A DNA stretch of 35,131 nt from Chara braunii (GCA_003427395.1 BFEA01000198.1:385524-420654), one strand, 5' to 3'. Shown: positions 20,504 to 31,562, numbered from the stretch's first letter. Numbers and translations: made by a program. The notes: generated from the sequence alone by a model not told the origin.

Positions 20504-20856
20504 TTACCTTACACTCTGGCAAATCGACACCTCGCTCGCATTTCCCCAAAAACCCCTCTTCCCTCTTTTACCACTTCTACACTACCCGCCTCGCTGTCAC
20601 AGTGTACCCGCATCCCACTACTCAGTGTGTCTTCCCATCTTTTTGCCTTCACGTCCTTCTTTTCAGCGCTGCGTGGCGGGATCACAATGTAATCGAAGTC
20701 TACTGCACTATCACAGGAACTATTCCCATGTGCGCACATCGTGAGCAATTCCGCGTGGCCTTGCTTCGGACCTTTTCCACTCTCTATCCCGACTACCTTG
20801 CTTCTGTCCCCTATGGCAGCCATCGTTTCCCGCGCATACACCTCACCATCAGGTAG
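20446..20856 (+). CDS. Third 3' ORF (136 aa), doubtful
   Basis: Overlaps the end of the acidic ORF in another frame and is open to TAG at 20856. Its second half (DHNVIEVYCTITGTIP and REQFRVALLRTFSTLYPDY) looks more protein-like than its Pro/Ser/Phe-rich first half, which is simply pyrimidine-rich DNA. A strong polypyrimidine stretch ending CAG at about 20667 could be a splice acceptor in front of the better half. No family recognised; it may be non-coding. Confidence 0.22.
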   Translation: MCRCGASGYVPGHYPVVPLITLHSGKSTPRSHFPKNPSSLFYHFYTTRLAVTVYPHPTTQCVFPSFCLHVLLFSAAWRDHNVIEVYCTITGTIPMCAHREQFRVALLRTFSTLYPDYLASVPYGSHRFPRIHLTIR

Positions 20857-21145
20857 CTTGAAATTCCTGGGATGGTAGCAGGGGTGGCGAGCTTCTTGCC
20901 TGCACTCCCAAGTGAACATCCCCCACCCCCCGCCTCGTTATTCCGACTCCCTTACCCTCCTTCCTCGGGACATTAAAGATGGGTGCGAGGATCACGGCGT
21001 GTCAGCAGGATGACTTCCAGACTCTTATTCTATGGTAATGACACGTGCGAAATAATGAGTCATTCTTCTTCCTTCTTCCTGACCTTGAAGAGATATGGGT
21101 GCACGTAGGAGCTTGCACAAGATGGAACCCCCTGGGCGTCACATA
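20857..21145 (+). other. Region before the 3' LTR; polypurine tract not evident
   Basis: A purine-rich primer for plus-strand synthesis should end next to 21146, but the bases there read CCCCCTGGGCGTCACATA. The 11 bases TGGGCGTCACA match the extreme 3' end of the LTR itself. The nearest purine-rich piece is TTGAAGAGATATGGG near 21085, about 50 bases away. Confidence 0.5.
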
Positions 21146-22161
21146 TGTGATGAGCTGTCTTCCGTAACCGCGCTACTTTCTGTGCGACGTTGCTTTGGGG
21201 AAATGGGACGGGTCGGAGGGGGAGCAGTGGAAAGACGGGTCGGTCGGGCAAGTTGTATGGATACCCTCGTTTCTTTTGTTTCTGTGAGAGTCGGTCGGGT
21301 CGGTATCGGGAAAGTCCCGCGTCGACGATTGAGTAACCGCGCCTCAGCGAGCGTGATGGACAACGGTTGCCATGACTTCTTTCTTGTTTTGCTGTGAGCA
21401 CCATGAATTTTTGGCGCGATCATCGAGCGGGAATATCATTTTTTAAATTTCAACTAATGTCGAGATCCTACGGGCTTGAGGAATTCTTTGTGGGCTTTTC
21501 AGAATATCCTTTTGCAATTAGGACTTAGACTAGGAATTTAGGCGCTCCAAATTATGTTGCGCCATGCTTCTCACTTGCGCACACTTTGCTGCGCCAGGAA
21601 CTGGGCTCTGACTAGATCGCGCCCTTAGTCTTGTGTAACTGTCGCTTCTGGCGGGCGCGATTTCTAATTGTATTTTTCTTCTTTCTTGATTTCTGCATGT
21701 TTGCTCGCCTTCTTCTTCTTTGTCTTGTATGATTAATACCCTGTTCTAATTGGCTTGAACGCCTGTACGACCGGATCGATGCATGGAGAGTGGCTACTTC
21801 CCCCATGTCGCGGCCTGGCCATGCAGACGTAGGCACTTCCTCTCTTCTCCTCCTGACCACTTGGGCTTAATCCCGTATCTTTCGTGCAAGCATGCATGAT
21901 ATAAAGTTCACAAGCACGATTAGTTGTCTCTCTATGAACTTTGGAGTTAGCGCGATCAGTGAGGGCCGGCTAACGAGTCAACTTGAAGAGGTGAGTCGAC
22001 GAGAGAGTTGGGCGATCCGACGAGCTGGTGTCAGGTATGCGGGGTTGACGTGCAGGCCACGACGGACTGTGGCACACGGGCGAACCTGGCTTGCATGCTC
22101 GAACCAAGCACGATGACAACTCTGTGTTGATGCGCGGCGACGGACTGCCCGCGTCGGAGAG

Positions 22162-22243
<82 letters not shown>

Positions 22244-23600
22244 AGTTGTGTGTGGGATGAGGTCTCTTATGCCAATCATGTGTATAATTTTGATCTCTAT
22301 TTTGGCCGATCTTGTTGCGGCACTTTCGGGTTTTTTCTTGTGAATCGTTTCGAGTTTTCTTTATCGCTCTGCCTCGTGTGTATGCATGGAATAGATGCGA
22401 ACCCTCTTCGAGTGATCTTTTCAGATTTTTAATCCTGTTCTGCAATGCCTGTTTAGTTCAAATTTTGTCGTTTTCTAGTATCCATCTGCGTTGTGCAATA
22501 ATCCCGGGTCTGATTGGAAGCACTCGCTATGGATGTTTGGGTTTAATCGTTAGCTTTGATCGTTAATTCTGTGAGGTGTTGGGCCTTGATGCCAGGGTAA
22601 ATGCCCTTCTCCCGTCTCTTCGTCGCATGAATGGCATGAATGTAAATGCAATGACTGGATCCCACCTGAAATAGTATGGGTAGGATATTTGCATGTGGGT
22701 AGGACACAACCAATACACCGACATGAGGAACCCGCGCCTGATCAGCTTCCGCTCATGTGTGCGCTCGCGTACGACCGTGATCTCGAGGAAACCGAGTCGC
22801 AGCGTATGCGCGCGTTTGCATGAGTCGATCTCGATCTTGACTCATTATGAGGGTGCGGGAGACCGAGTTCACTAATCGGATATGGCTGTAAGAACCCCCT
22901 CTTGGATCACCGATCGTAAGAGTTCGAGGGACCTGGAGTATCGCGAATAATGGGAGGGTGAAAAGCTTGGACGACGGGGAAACTTGAGAAACCCAGAATT
23001 CCCCTGTCTGATGGAGAACGACCGACTGTGCGAGGGGTACTTTCACTGGGCCATAACCAATGATCCCCAGGGCCCGGACTACCCGAATACTAACAACACT
23101 CTGTATTACATATCTCCGGGCTTCGTTGTTATTAATACCAGTTTCCCTCCCTTCCATCTCCTCCTCCCCTACCATCAGCTCACAGTGGTACCGTGGAATT
23201 CCATAGCTCGCTATTGGCCCCGCACACTGTGCGAAGAGTGCCAGCAGCACCAGGCGTATCGGACTTCGGGATTTATCCGACGAACCCTAGTCGAGGCCGA
23301 GCAGCGCCGACAGCTGTTCGAACAGCGTGACAGCCATAACGACCCACCGGTCCACCAGAGACGGGACCGACCACGACGACGACACTCATACCGGAGGTAG
23401 CCCGGTCTCCCGAAGTCCAATATAACTTGGGACCACCATCTTGCTCAACTACCCCTAAGCTTGCCACCGAAGATCTCAGTTCTGACCTGGGACTCCACCC
23501 CCACTTTCCTAAAATCCTTGACACACCCCTCTTCGCACTTCCGGGCCCCCCTAACACTCCGAAACAGGAAGTTGCGTTGGGCGTGAGGTTGGGCGTCACA
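21146..23600 (+). repeat. 3' LTR of the gypsy element
   Basis: Begins TGTGATGAGCTG and ends GGGCGTCACA; the ends form the inverted pair TGTGA.G/CGTCACA expected for integrase recognition. It holds the same landmarks as the 5' LTR: TATAAA at 21900, GA tract at 22163-22242, second TATA-like motif near 22283, and the LTR ORF at 22882-23400. It also contains about 17 bases (CACTTTCCTAAAATCCT, near 23502) that the 5' LTR lacks but that the solo LTR has in a similar form, so the 5' copy has a deletion there. Confidence 0.94.
22882..23400 (+). pseudogene. LTR-embedded ORF, 3' LTR copy (one in-frame stop)
   Basis: Equivalent of 13020-13508 with the same ATG context. A TAA at 22948-22950 replaces the Tyr codon TAC of the 5' copy; the frame is then open to TAG at 23400. 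It reads about 10 residues (Arg-rich, RPRRRHSYRR) beyond the stop of the 5' copy, where CGA is kept. The central block (GPDYPNTNNT; LTVVPWNSIARYWP; CEECQQHQ) is preserved. Function unknown. Confidence 0.55.
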
Positions 23601-23604
23601 ATGC
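23601..23604 (+). repeat. Target-site duplication ATGC, right copy
   Basis: Directly follows the LTR end CGTCACA and matches 11173-11176. The LINE-A frame resumes here. Confidence 0.85.
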
Positions 23605-25084
23605 TGGCAGCCGGAGGAAAACTGTGGATGCTTATGGGTGAATATATCTTGGGCACGGAATGGGAATTGAAAGACCACAGCCTTCAGCAGACGCAAACCT
23701 AAGTCCCCGCTCTAGAGACGTATCTTAAGTGCATGGAACAAGCTTCGTCCGAATAAGTGGCTCCGTCCGACCACCAAGCAGCAGATGCTCAACCAAAGCC
23801 TCTTCGATAATCCGTTCATACTCAGATGTGAAGGCATGCCCTTCTCAGCAGCGGACATTGCAGGTAACTTTGGCCCAGTATGGACCAAGAAGGATGTATT
23901 ACAGATCAGGGACATCTGGGACTTCAATAATTCGACATGGCTAACGGTTCCTCAACTCAGACAGAAACTGCCAAGAGTACATAGAATGGCGGAGCACTTG
24001 GCTGAACTCATTGAGGCCATCCCTCGGGAATGGCAGAGCTTACTTCAAGCAGAAGCAGAGAATGCAGCGGGTACTTGGCTCAGAGACGAGACGCACCCTG
24101 GATATGTGTACCGAGTCCTGGGTCTTGACCTGGTCTCCGGAACGCGAGTGGAGACATGGCGTCTACAGAGAGACTCCCCTGACAGGGGTCAGTTAAGTCT
24201 GGAAGCAGGGGAAAGCAGATTAAACGATACCAGACACCTCACAGAAGTTCCAGTTAGCATTCAAGATCCGACTAGACACAAGGACAAGGCTAAACTAGAA
24301 AAGGACGCAAAGTCCTTTAAAGTTGAACCTTTGCTAATTGGCTGGGACACTCAGAACAATGGATCAAAAGAGAGTTTTACCCCTCTTCTACACTACCAAA
24401 CGAAACAGGGACTCCAGCTCCAGCAAACTCAGATCAAGAAATCAGCGGCGTCAAAGGCTGTTAGCCGCGCAAGAACCCAGAATATTGAAGGGGTTACAGA
24501 ACACAAGCTATGCTGCTTTTGGAAAGGGCTAATGAAACCCCCAGTGCAAAAACATGCGAGCTTAATGTGGCTGCAATCAATGCTGGTTACTACAACAGCG
24601 GTATGGCTTTCTGACAAAGGGATGGATATTCCTACTCAGTGCCTGAGATGCAACTGGGGCTGGGAGAATATGCTCCACTTGTGGTTATACTGCCCGCTTG
24701 CGGATGAACTCCTCATCTGGTGGAAAAGGCACTGGGCTAATATTACCGGAGGGGCCTTTGACTGGACGAGTACATGGATGTTGTCAGGTCTCCTTCCGAC
24801 AAATCTGAACTACAACTCCGAGTTTGGCTACCTGGCTGTATGCTGCAGAGGGTTCATAATGGAGACTATATGGGCAGCAAGGAACGCCTGCATTTTTAGA
24901 GGAGAGACTATGTCACTCAGCCAGCAGCAGGCACGTATCAAAATGAATATAAGACTTATTATACGTGCGGATTGGCTCCATAAGAATTTTATATGGTTCA
25001 GCAAGACATGGGTGGGAGGTAACCGCCTGGTCACAATAAATCAGGAGGGCAGAATGGTCATCTGTACATGGCTATCAGACACCC
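23605..25084 (+). pseudogene. LINE-A ORF2, C-terminal half with zinc finger
   Basis: Resumes the frame broken at 11176 (LAAGGKLW), hits TAA at 23700, and continues in a second frame from about 23715 (SAWNKLRPNKW) to the true end TGA at 25082. The large second frame is open for more than 430 codons. It aligns block by block with LINE-B (DIWDFNNSTW with DLWNPILGTW; EAIPREWQSLL with EAISEEWHRLL). The finger CLRCNWGWENMLHLWLYC (near 24640-24693) fits CX2CX8HX4C, the zinc-binding region found at the C-terminus of plant LINE reverse transcriptases. It ends with a Trp/Arg-rich tail. Apart from the single frameshift this half is well preserved. Confidence 0.85.
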
Positions 25085-25414
25085 ACGACTGACAAGGGGA
25101 TAGGCGAATCTCGATGCTGTTGGTGACGTTGGCAGCGGTCTGTGAGTTAGGTCTTGCTTAATGGAAATGGTAAACCTGCTTGAATTTTAAGTTGATTGTA
25201 TAGAACATAAAGTGGCTGGTGGTTTTGAGAAAGATTATTTTTTGGTTCAGTCACCTTTTCTGAGCTTCAAGGTTACTTTTGGGAAGTACTCATTCCCTTC
25301 TTGAGAGGTTGGTGGTTTTGGGAGGCTGGACCTGGTTTCCAGTAAGGTGTAGAATTGTGAGGTCCCCGGCCTCGATCACTATTATTTTTCTTTCGGAATA
25401 TAATGTGACAACTT
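25085..25414 (+). other. Probable LINE-A 3' untranslated region
   Basis: Non-coding, AT-rich sequence between the ORF2 stop and the C8A7 run. GT/GGTTTT-rich pieces (TGGTGGTTTTG at 25218 and 25309) occur twice. No gene seen. Confidence 0.5.
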
Positions 25415-25505
25415 CCCCCCCCAAAAAAATATAAAAAATCAGTGCTGTAAAGGGCATTACTACCTTTGGATAAACTTTTTTTTTTTTTTTTTTTTTTGGG
25501 GGGGG
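25415..25505. repeat. Homopolymer inverted repeat C8A7 ... T22G8
   Basis: C8A7 at 25415-25429 is exactly complementary, inverted, to T7G8 at 25491-25505. Allowing two mismatches, the A-rich arm extends to about 25438 and pairs with the T22 run (25476-25497). The unpaired centre is about 37 bases. The left arm may double as the LINE-A poly(A) tail. Confidence 0.7.
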
Positions 25506-26013
25506 ACAAAGCACCAAGTGCGTAAATAAGCACATCTAAAGCTGTCAGAAAGCACTCTCGATTGGGAGCGGCTGAGGCGGGCGGGTAGCGTAGCGCTCCG
25601 CTTCGGACCGTCGCCGTTCGTTAGTCGACGGTGCTACCTAGCCGCGCACCTCGCCGCCATGACGAGGAGCGGAGGTCGGCCATGTCTGGCTCTTCACTAG
25701 AGTCGATGACATGCTTCGCCTAGGTAGTCCTTTAGAGTAGTATAGAGTAGGGGTTCACATGCATGAGCTAGCTTAGAGTGAGGGTGAGAATAAAGACACG
25801 TGTCAGCACTAGAGGTGGGTGTTCGGGTTTCGGAGTTTCCAAGGCCCGTGACGGGTATATACTTTCCAAGGAAAAGATGTGACGGGGTACACCTGTATGG
25901 TCCGCTGCTCCAGTGGCTGGTTGGTACTGGAAGTGAAGTTGGTTTTGAATAGGAGCCAGATTGATCTCACAAACTTTCATTTTTGCAACCTGGGTCACCC
26001 TAGTGTAACGAAG
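25506..26013 (+). other. Probable 5' untranslated region of LINE-B
   Basis: A GC-rich stretch (25560-25680) is followed by mixed sequence up to the ORF1 start. The ORF1 frame is open from about 25879, but the protein-like sequence starts at ATG 26014. The exact 5' end of the element was not found. Confidence 0.4.
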
Positions 26014-28629
26014 ATGGCAGAACAAGGCTCGGTCAGGAGGAATGATCCTCCAGCTCCATCGGCGGCAGGAGTTGTGAATGATAGGTTAAGAGAGTCGATA
26101 GGAAGATGTTACACAGAGGGAGTGTGTCCGAAGGATGTCTCATTGGAAGAGGTGGTGGAAGATAGAGAGGGGAAGCGTTTTGTGGTCAATGAGCAAGTCA
26201 ACGCAGTTAAGGAGGCCTGGCTGAAAGAACACACGGTAATCGTCACGTTCGGGAGGCGAGGCAACTCACAAGACATGTAAAGGAGGATTTAATTCGGGCC
26301 TACGAGGATGGATGGTTCGTGAAAAAACTGTTCGGTCCCGAAGTGGAGAGAGGGAGGGTCAAATTCGAGGGTGCGAACATGGTCTCGTATGTAGCACAGT
26401 CAAAGGAAATTGCGAAGTGGCTCCTTCGTCAACAGGAATTGAAGATCAAGCTGCAAGAAGGGGAGGAATATGTAATCATGTTCAAACCTTGGCGGCCACT
26501 CCAGGAACTTAAGGAAATCAGGCTACAGGAAGTCGAGACGAAGTTCTGGGTTATGGCGCTTCGAGTTCCATTGGATGCATATTATTATTTGTATAGCGCG
26601 GTACAAGGTGTGTTTGGGGAGGTGTTGTTGATGCATGCGCCAGAATATGACAACTCAAGACCAAAGTTGATGAATATTAAGTTTGATATGGCTCCTGACT
26701 CAAGAGAAAAGGTGGATGATGTCTCAACGATTGAAGCACCTACAGGGGAAAGATGGAAGCTGGAAATTGCAACGCCTTACACGGATTGGTGTCGGAGCTG
26801 CGGATGGTACTTCCACACTGAGGCCAACTATCCAAGAGCTCGTCAAGGAGAGGGAGTAGGCACTCAAGGTCGCAGATCTGGGGGCCATAGAGCGCGGTTC
26901 TCCCAACACCAACAAAGACAGAACAGGCAGGAGTCGCCACCTCAGGAAGCGGCGGAAAGGACAACTGCAAATCAACAAGGCCGGACCCCAAGTGGGTCCC
27001 AACTTCAAGGAGCTGGATGGGCCGATCAGATGGCAAGTGAAGGGGCTCAGAATTGGGAGCGCGAGTACAGAAGTGGAGGACTTACATCTCGAAGTGGGGG
27101 CCAAATCGGTTTTGAAAGAGACTTGGGTCTGTTGAGGCAGGCATTGAACTTTGGGCGAGATGAAGGTTTTCAGGAAGATATGAGGGGCCCTACAGGCTTG
27201 TTTCAACCTAACTATTCTAGAACAGTGAATGCTGGTGCCATCGAAGAGGGATTCTCGGAAGGGCAAGGAGGCAATTGGATGCCTATGGAGCAGGTAGGTG
27301 GTCAGCATATTGTACCCCCCTGGCAGGAGAGAATGGAGTGGCAGGCGGATAGTTATTTGGGCGATAGAGGTTACCCACATGTGGGGCCCCCCCCAATGGC
27401 AGGATACTCGTTGGGAAATGGGCCCACAGGATGGCCGTGGGAGAGGAGTGCAACAACCATGTCAAATCCCGTAGCCCTATCATCTGCCTGTACCTCTACA
27501 TCCTACCCCGAGGTATCCCTCCAATCAGTATAACTGGAGGGAGTTAGTCACTCAGAGTCGGGACTCACAGTTAGGGAGAGTTGGCACTCCGTGGCAAATG
27601 GATAGACCTGGTCCATCTCGACTGGGTAGGAGTACGAGTGAAGACTGGAGGAATCCGGGAAGGGCTGGGGGCGGAGGCAACAGAGAATGTGATTAGCGTG
27701 ACCGGGGTAGGCAGGAAGGGTACGGCTTGGGTGGTGGCGGTGATACCGAGCGGCGCTCTACAAGAGGGGATAAGCCGCAGTTTAGATCAGGGTCACAGCA
27801 GGACAACAGGGGGAATTTGAACCAGATCCACGAGGAAACAGGCAAGACGGAGAAAAAAGTGGGAGATTTGTCAAGATCCTCGGCCTCCTCGCACTCCAGG
27901 GTGCGATGGGGGAGTGAATGGTATGAAAGGGGAGCTTCAGAACACTCAAAGGATGATCGCTCCTCCATGTTGAGCTCGACAACCTCCAAAAACTCAGGGA
28001 ATGAAAGAAGCAAGGAAGTCGACCCCATGGCGCAGCTACACGATCGCAGAGCGGATACTCTGCAAAAGAGCCAAGCCGAAAAAGTGCAAAGGAGACTCGT
28101 TCCCCTTCTGTGTACAATGGCGAACAACGGTGCATACTTCTTGGCGTTGGCACAACCGGATGGATCGTCGTTATTACCTTCAATTGATGTGGAAAAGTCT
28201 CCGACCCCATCCGACATTCTTAACTTAACCGGGATGATGTACGGACAACTTGTCCCGATACGGTTGATTCCTCACTCAACGATGGTGAGTCTGATCATAG
28301 AATCGAATGCTCGATTCTATAAGTTATATTTTTCGTTGCTTGATGCTCGCATCCCTCCAGAACTGGCAGATTCCCTGATGCAGGGGGGCATGAGGTGGGT
28401 TCGGCTTGCTGACTTGTAAGTAGGGGAGTTAGACTCTATCAAAGTTCTTCCGGGGATCTCCGCCAGTATCTTGATAACAGTAAATGAGAAACTGCAGGCT
28501 GACAAGAGCCTTTTATCCCCCTTTCTAGCAAAGGCATTGACCTCGGATTGGCAGGTTGTCTCAGAATCTAACTCCTCCCGTGGTAGCACGCGGGATAAGT
28601 CTAGATCCTCTCGGATCGCTGGACTCTAG
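26014..28629 (+). pseudogene. LINE-B ORF1 (RNA-binding protein with degraded zinc knuckle)
   Basis: ORF1 proteins of plant LINEs bind the element RNA. The start ATG 26014 leads into a hydrophilic N-terminus. A frameshift near 26270 moves it to the frame that holds a folded domain (near 26300-26760) resembling the DUF4283-like region of plant LINE ORF1 proteins, with EGEEYVIMFKPWRP. It is followed by the knuckle CRSCGWYFHTEANY at about 26791-26832. That fits CX2CX4HX4C except that the last Cys is Tyr (TAT). A long Gln/Arg/Gly-rich low-complexity part follows. A second frameshift near 27500 leads to the Gly/Arg/Ser-rich and then more globular C-terminal part. In-frame TAG near 27694 and TAA at 28417 interrupt it; the frame ends at TAG 28629. 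Confidence 0.72.
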
Positions 28630-28721
28630 AGCATTGGTGGTAGACAGATCTTCCCAGCTTCAGTCAAGACAATCCCAGGTACCGACTCGCATCCAAGAGC
28701 AAGCGAAAGCAAAACAAGGGA

Positions 28722-29450
28722 ATGGATAGGCTCAAACTCGTGTCATGGAACGTCAAGGGACTAGGGGACTCGAACGACAGGGGTAAAAAGCGCAGTCTGA
28801 AGTCATGGGTGCATGAGTGGAACAGGAACTGTGTTATGTTACAGGAAACCAAGTTGAGTGAAGAAAAGATTAGTGAGTTGGGTGACTGGTGGCAGGGACC
28901 TCAAATTTGGTCCCCTGCCCAGGGTACTCGCGGGGGAGTATGCATATTATTGCACAAAGACTTACAAGTCCGAGTGATTGATAAGGAGGCTGATATCTGA
29001 GGTCGTTGGGCTTGGATGCGGGGGACGGGAAGAATGGGTTCTTATGACGGTGTATGCGCCAAATAAACAGAAGGAAAGGGAAATCTTCTTTAGAAACCTT
29101 ATTTCTAATATTCCAAGGGTGGAGAAGATCATTATCGCGGGGGACTGGAACAGGTCTCTGGATGAGGCGCTGCGCCCAGACTCGGCTTCTGTAGGAAGAA
29201 AGGACGTGGAACAACTGTTGTCCCTCATAAATGCCCTCTCTCTCGTGGATCCTTTCAGGCTGCTTAACCCGGTAGAGACGGGTTACACCTGGTTTTCTCA
29301 CCTTCATCAGGACAGGCAATGTGTGATTAGACGCAGATTGGACTATGTGTTAGCCTCTGAGCAGCTGCTGCCCAGGGTAACGACGGTCCGCCAAACGGGC
29401 CACCCCCTATCAGATCACAAGCCAGTGACAGCGGAGGTTAGAATGCTAGA
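28722..29450 (+). pseudogene. LINE-B ORF2, AP-type endonuclease domain
   Basis: Cuts target DNA before reverse transcription. Motifs in order: LKLVSWNVKGLGD (Asn) at 28731, VMLQETKLSE (Glu) near 28833, MTVYAPN near 29044, IIAGDWNRSLD (Asp/Asn) near 29134, YTWFSH near 29284, RRRLDYVLAS near 29332, and HPLSDHKPV (Asp-His) near 29401. All catalytic residues expected for the family are present. A single frameshift between about 28978 and 29000 separates the first two motifs from the rest. The ATG at 28722 starts 92 bases after the ORF1 stop. Confidence 0.9.
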
Positions 29451-31562
29451 GGGGTGTGAGAGAGGGAAAGTTTTTTTCAGACTCAATAAACAGGTCCTGG
29501 AAAACCCTGGTATCTATGCATGGATTGACGATCACATGGCTAGATGGGAAGACGCAAGGGAATTTTTCCCGGAGCCAGCAGATTGGATGGACAGTGGGTT
29601 GGCAATCGTCTCAGGGGTGCTGGATATCTGTTCTCGTATGCTGGCAAAGGCGAGGAATGTGAAGGAGGCGATTTGTAAGAGGAGGGTGGAAGAGGCAGAA
29701 GAGAGGATGGAGGGCCACCCTATCTCAACAATGGTGTGGGCGGCAGAAAGGGAAAGACAGATGGAGGAATGGGATAAAATGCATCTCGAGGAACAGAAAA
29801 GGTGGCTGGAACTGCTGAGGGAGAAGGGAATCGAAGTCCACGATCAGATGACTAAAGAAACTTTTCAGAAGTTACAGCCGCAACGCACCTACCAACATAC
29901 GGTAGAACTCCGCCATCCCTTCGATGAGTCTGCACCAAACGCGTTTACGGCCTCGGGTATGCTGCACTACGCCAAGCTCTATTATGAAGACATCCTGACC
30001 TCGAGACGCCCACAGGAGGACCCGACATCTGATCTATCTGTTGACTCTGATATATGGGAAGATACAATTGTGAAGCTGTCCGACACCACGAGACTTTCTG
30101 GACCACCCGGTGTCCTTGGAAGAACTCACGCAGACAGTGAAATCTATGGCTAAGGGGAAATCTCCGGGGATTGGTGGTCTGACGATGGAATTCTACAGTG
30201 CTACTTGGGCCTCAATAGGCCCAAGGTTAGTAGAAGTGTATAACTTGGTCCTAACAGGCGGGCGGCTTGGAAAATGTATGACACATGGGATTATTAGTAT
30301 GTTGTTCAAGAAGGGGGACAAGACAGAAGTGAGGAACCGGCGTCCTATCTCGCTCTTGAACATTTCCTACAAGATTTTGGCGAAGACGCTGGCACGAAGG
30401 TTGGGTAACCATCTACCAGATCTAGTGGAAGGGGATCAGGGTGCTTTAGTACGGGGCCGATCAATCCTTAACAATATTGTGACCGCTTTGGAAGTTTTGG
30501 AAGTGGTTCAGTCGGAGGACCTGAACACTGCAGTTGGAGAAGGCCTACGATAAAGTAGGCTGGCCGTTTGTGTTTACAACCCTGAAGAGAATGGGTTTTG
30601 GTTCCTCCTTCTGCAAGTGGACAGTAGCCATGTATGCATTGTCAACTTCTGCAGTCATGATAAACGGACACCTTTTGTCCTCCTTCAAACTCTCCCGCTC
30701 GTTGAGGCAGGGCTGCCCCCTGGCCCCGCTTCTATTCGTTCTGCAGATGGAGGTTCTGCTGAACAGAATCCGCCGCAATCCAGTGACAAAAGGGTTGAAC
30801 TTGCATAGTGGCTCGCAGTGTAAAGTCAAGGCTCTCGCTGATGACTTGTTTGTCATCAGCGAGAATTTGAAGGACTCATTAAACACTCTGAAGGGCTTGC
30901 TGGTGGAATACTCGATTCTTTCGGAAGCAACTGTGAATTGGAACAAGTCAGTTTTTATGTTGCGAACACAGTTCGAACTTAGTGTTCAATGGGGAATGAA
31001 GAGAATCAAAGAGGGAGAGGAAGAGAGGTTTTTAGGGGTGCTGGTTAGTCTGCAGGTGGGGGTTTCGACTCAAGGTTTGCTGCTGCAGCAAAAAGTAACA
31101 GCAAGACTTCGCATGTGGGGCCTGGTATGGCACCTATCAGTGATAGGGAGAGCTCTCGTTGCAAATGTGGCTTTGTTCTCCATTATGTGGTTTGTAAGTT
31201 CGGTTAGGGCTATCTCTGACAGTGTGTGGAAAGTCATTAAACGGCTGGTGGCACGGTTCATCTGGAAACCAAGGGCCAAGGAGGGTGAGGGATATTTGGC
31301 TAAGGTGGCATGGGACTTGCTTACCTTCCCACGTGCAGAGGGGGGGCTGAACTTGGCAGACCCAGCAAAGAGAAATCAAGCTCATCTCAGCATGTGGCTG
31401 GTCAAAGTGGCTAACGCCCCGAAGAAGGAACATTGGATGGAGCTTGCGGAACATATTCTCATGAAGATATGGAAGCTGAGTCGTCCACTGGATGTCTGGC
31501 ATTGTTTCTTCATTCCTTCCTTCTGTCGAAAGAGGCTGAGTCAAGTTTCTGGCGGGAGGTGA
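29451..31562 (+). pseudogene. LINE-B ORF2, reverse transcriptase
   Basis: A helical linker (29450-30060) precedes the RT. Motifs: SMAKGKSPGIGGL near 30146, EVRNRRPISLLNISYK near 30330, GDQGALVRGRS near 30433, EKAYDKVGW near 30538, SRSLRQGCPLAPLLF near 30690, and KALADDLFVI near 30825. The frame changes near 30130 and again near 30530. The second change falls on motif A: in the frame that reads EKAYDKVGW the residues before it are TLQL where LINE-A has LMLDM, so the first catalytic Asp is lost. Motif C (ADD) is intact. The thumb region to 31562 aligns with LINE-A (GYLAKVAWDLL; AEGGLNLADP). Confidence 0.9.

Larger units (their letters stand above)
11177..23600 (+). mobile_element. Ty3/gypsy LTR retrotransposon, 12.4 kb, nested in LINE-A
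   Basis: Direct LTRs (11177-13710 and 21146-23600) begin TGTGAYG. The 3' LTR ends CGTCACA, an inverted match of the start. A primer-binding site for initiator tRNA-Met follows the 5' LTR. The coding order is gag, protease, RT, RNase H, PHD-like finger, integrase, which is the Ty3/gypsy order, then additional ORFs. Flanking duplication is 4 bp (ATGC). The first 250 bases of the two LTRs differ at roughly one site in ten by my eye count, so the insertion is old. gag-pol is broken by several stops and frameshifts. No clear polypurine tract precedes the 3' LTR. Confidence 0.93.
9860..25438 (+). mobile_element. LINE-A: L1-type non-LTR element, 5' truncated, split by a gypsy insertion
   Basis: The RT part (about 9860-11176) and the C-terminal part (23601-25084) are two halves of one ORF2-like gene separated by the 12.4-kb gypsy element. 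Removing the insert with one ATGC copy restores a continuous frame across the junction (codons ATG-CTG). Endonuclease and ORF1 are absent on the left, the usual 5' truncation. The right end may be the A-rich run at 25423-25438. Its C-terminal half aligns with that of LINE-B in this window (same CX2CX8HX4C finger), so the two belong to related families. Confidence 0.8.

Noticed and set aside
26724-27380. Minus-strand ORF of 218 codons opposite LINE-B ORF1.
   Set aside because: Shadow of the plus-strand ORF1, which has the recognisable domain and knuckle.
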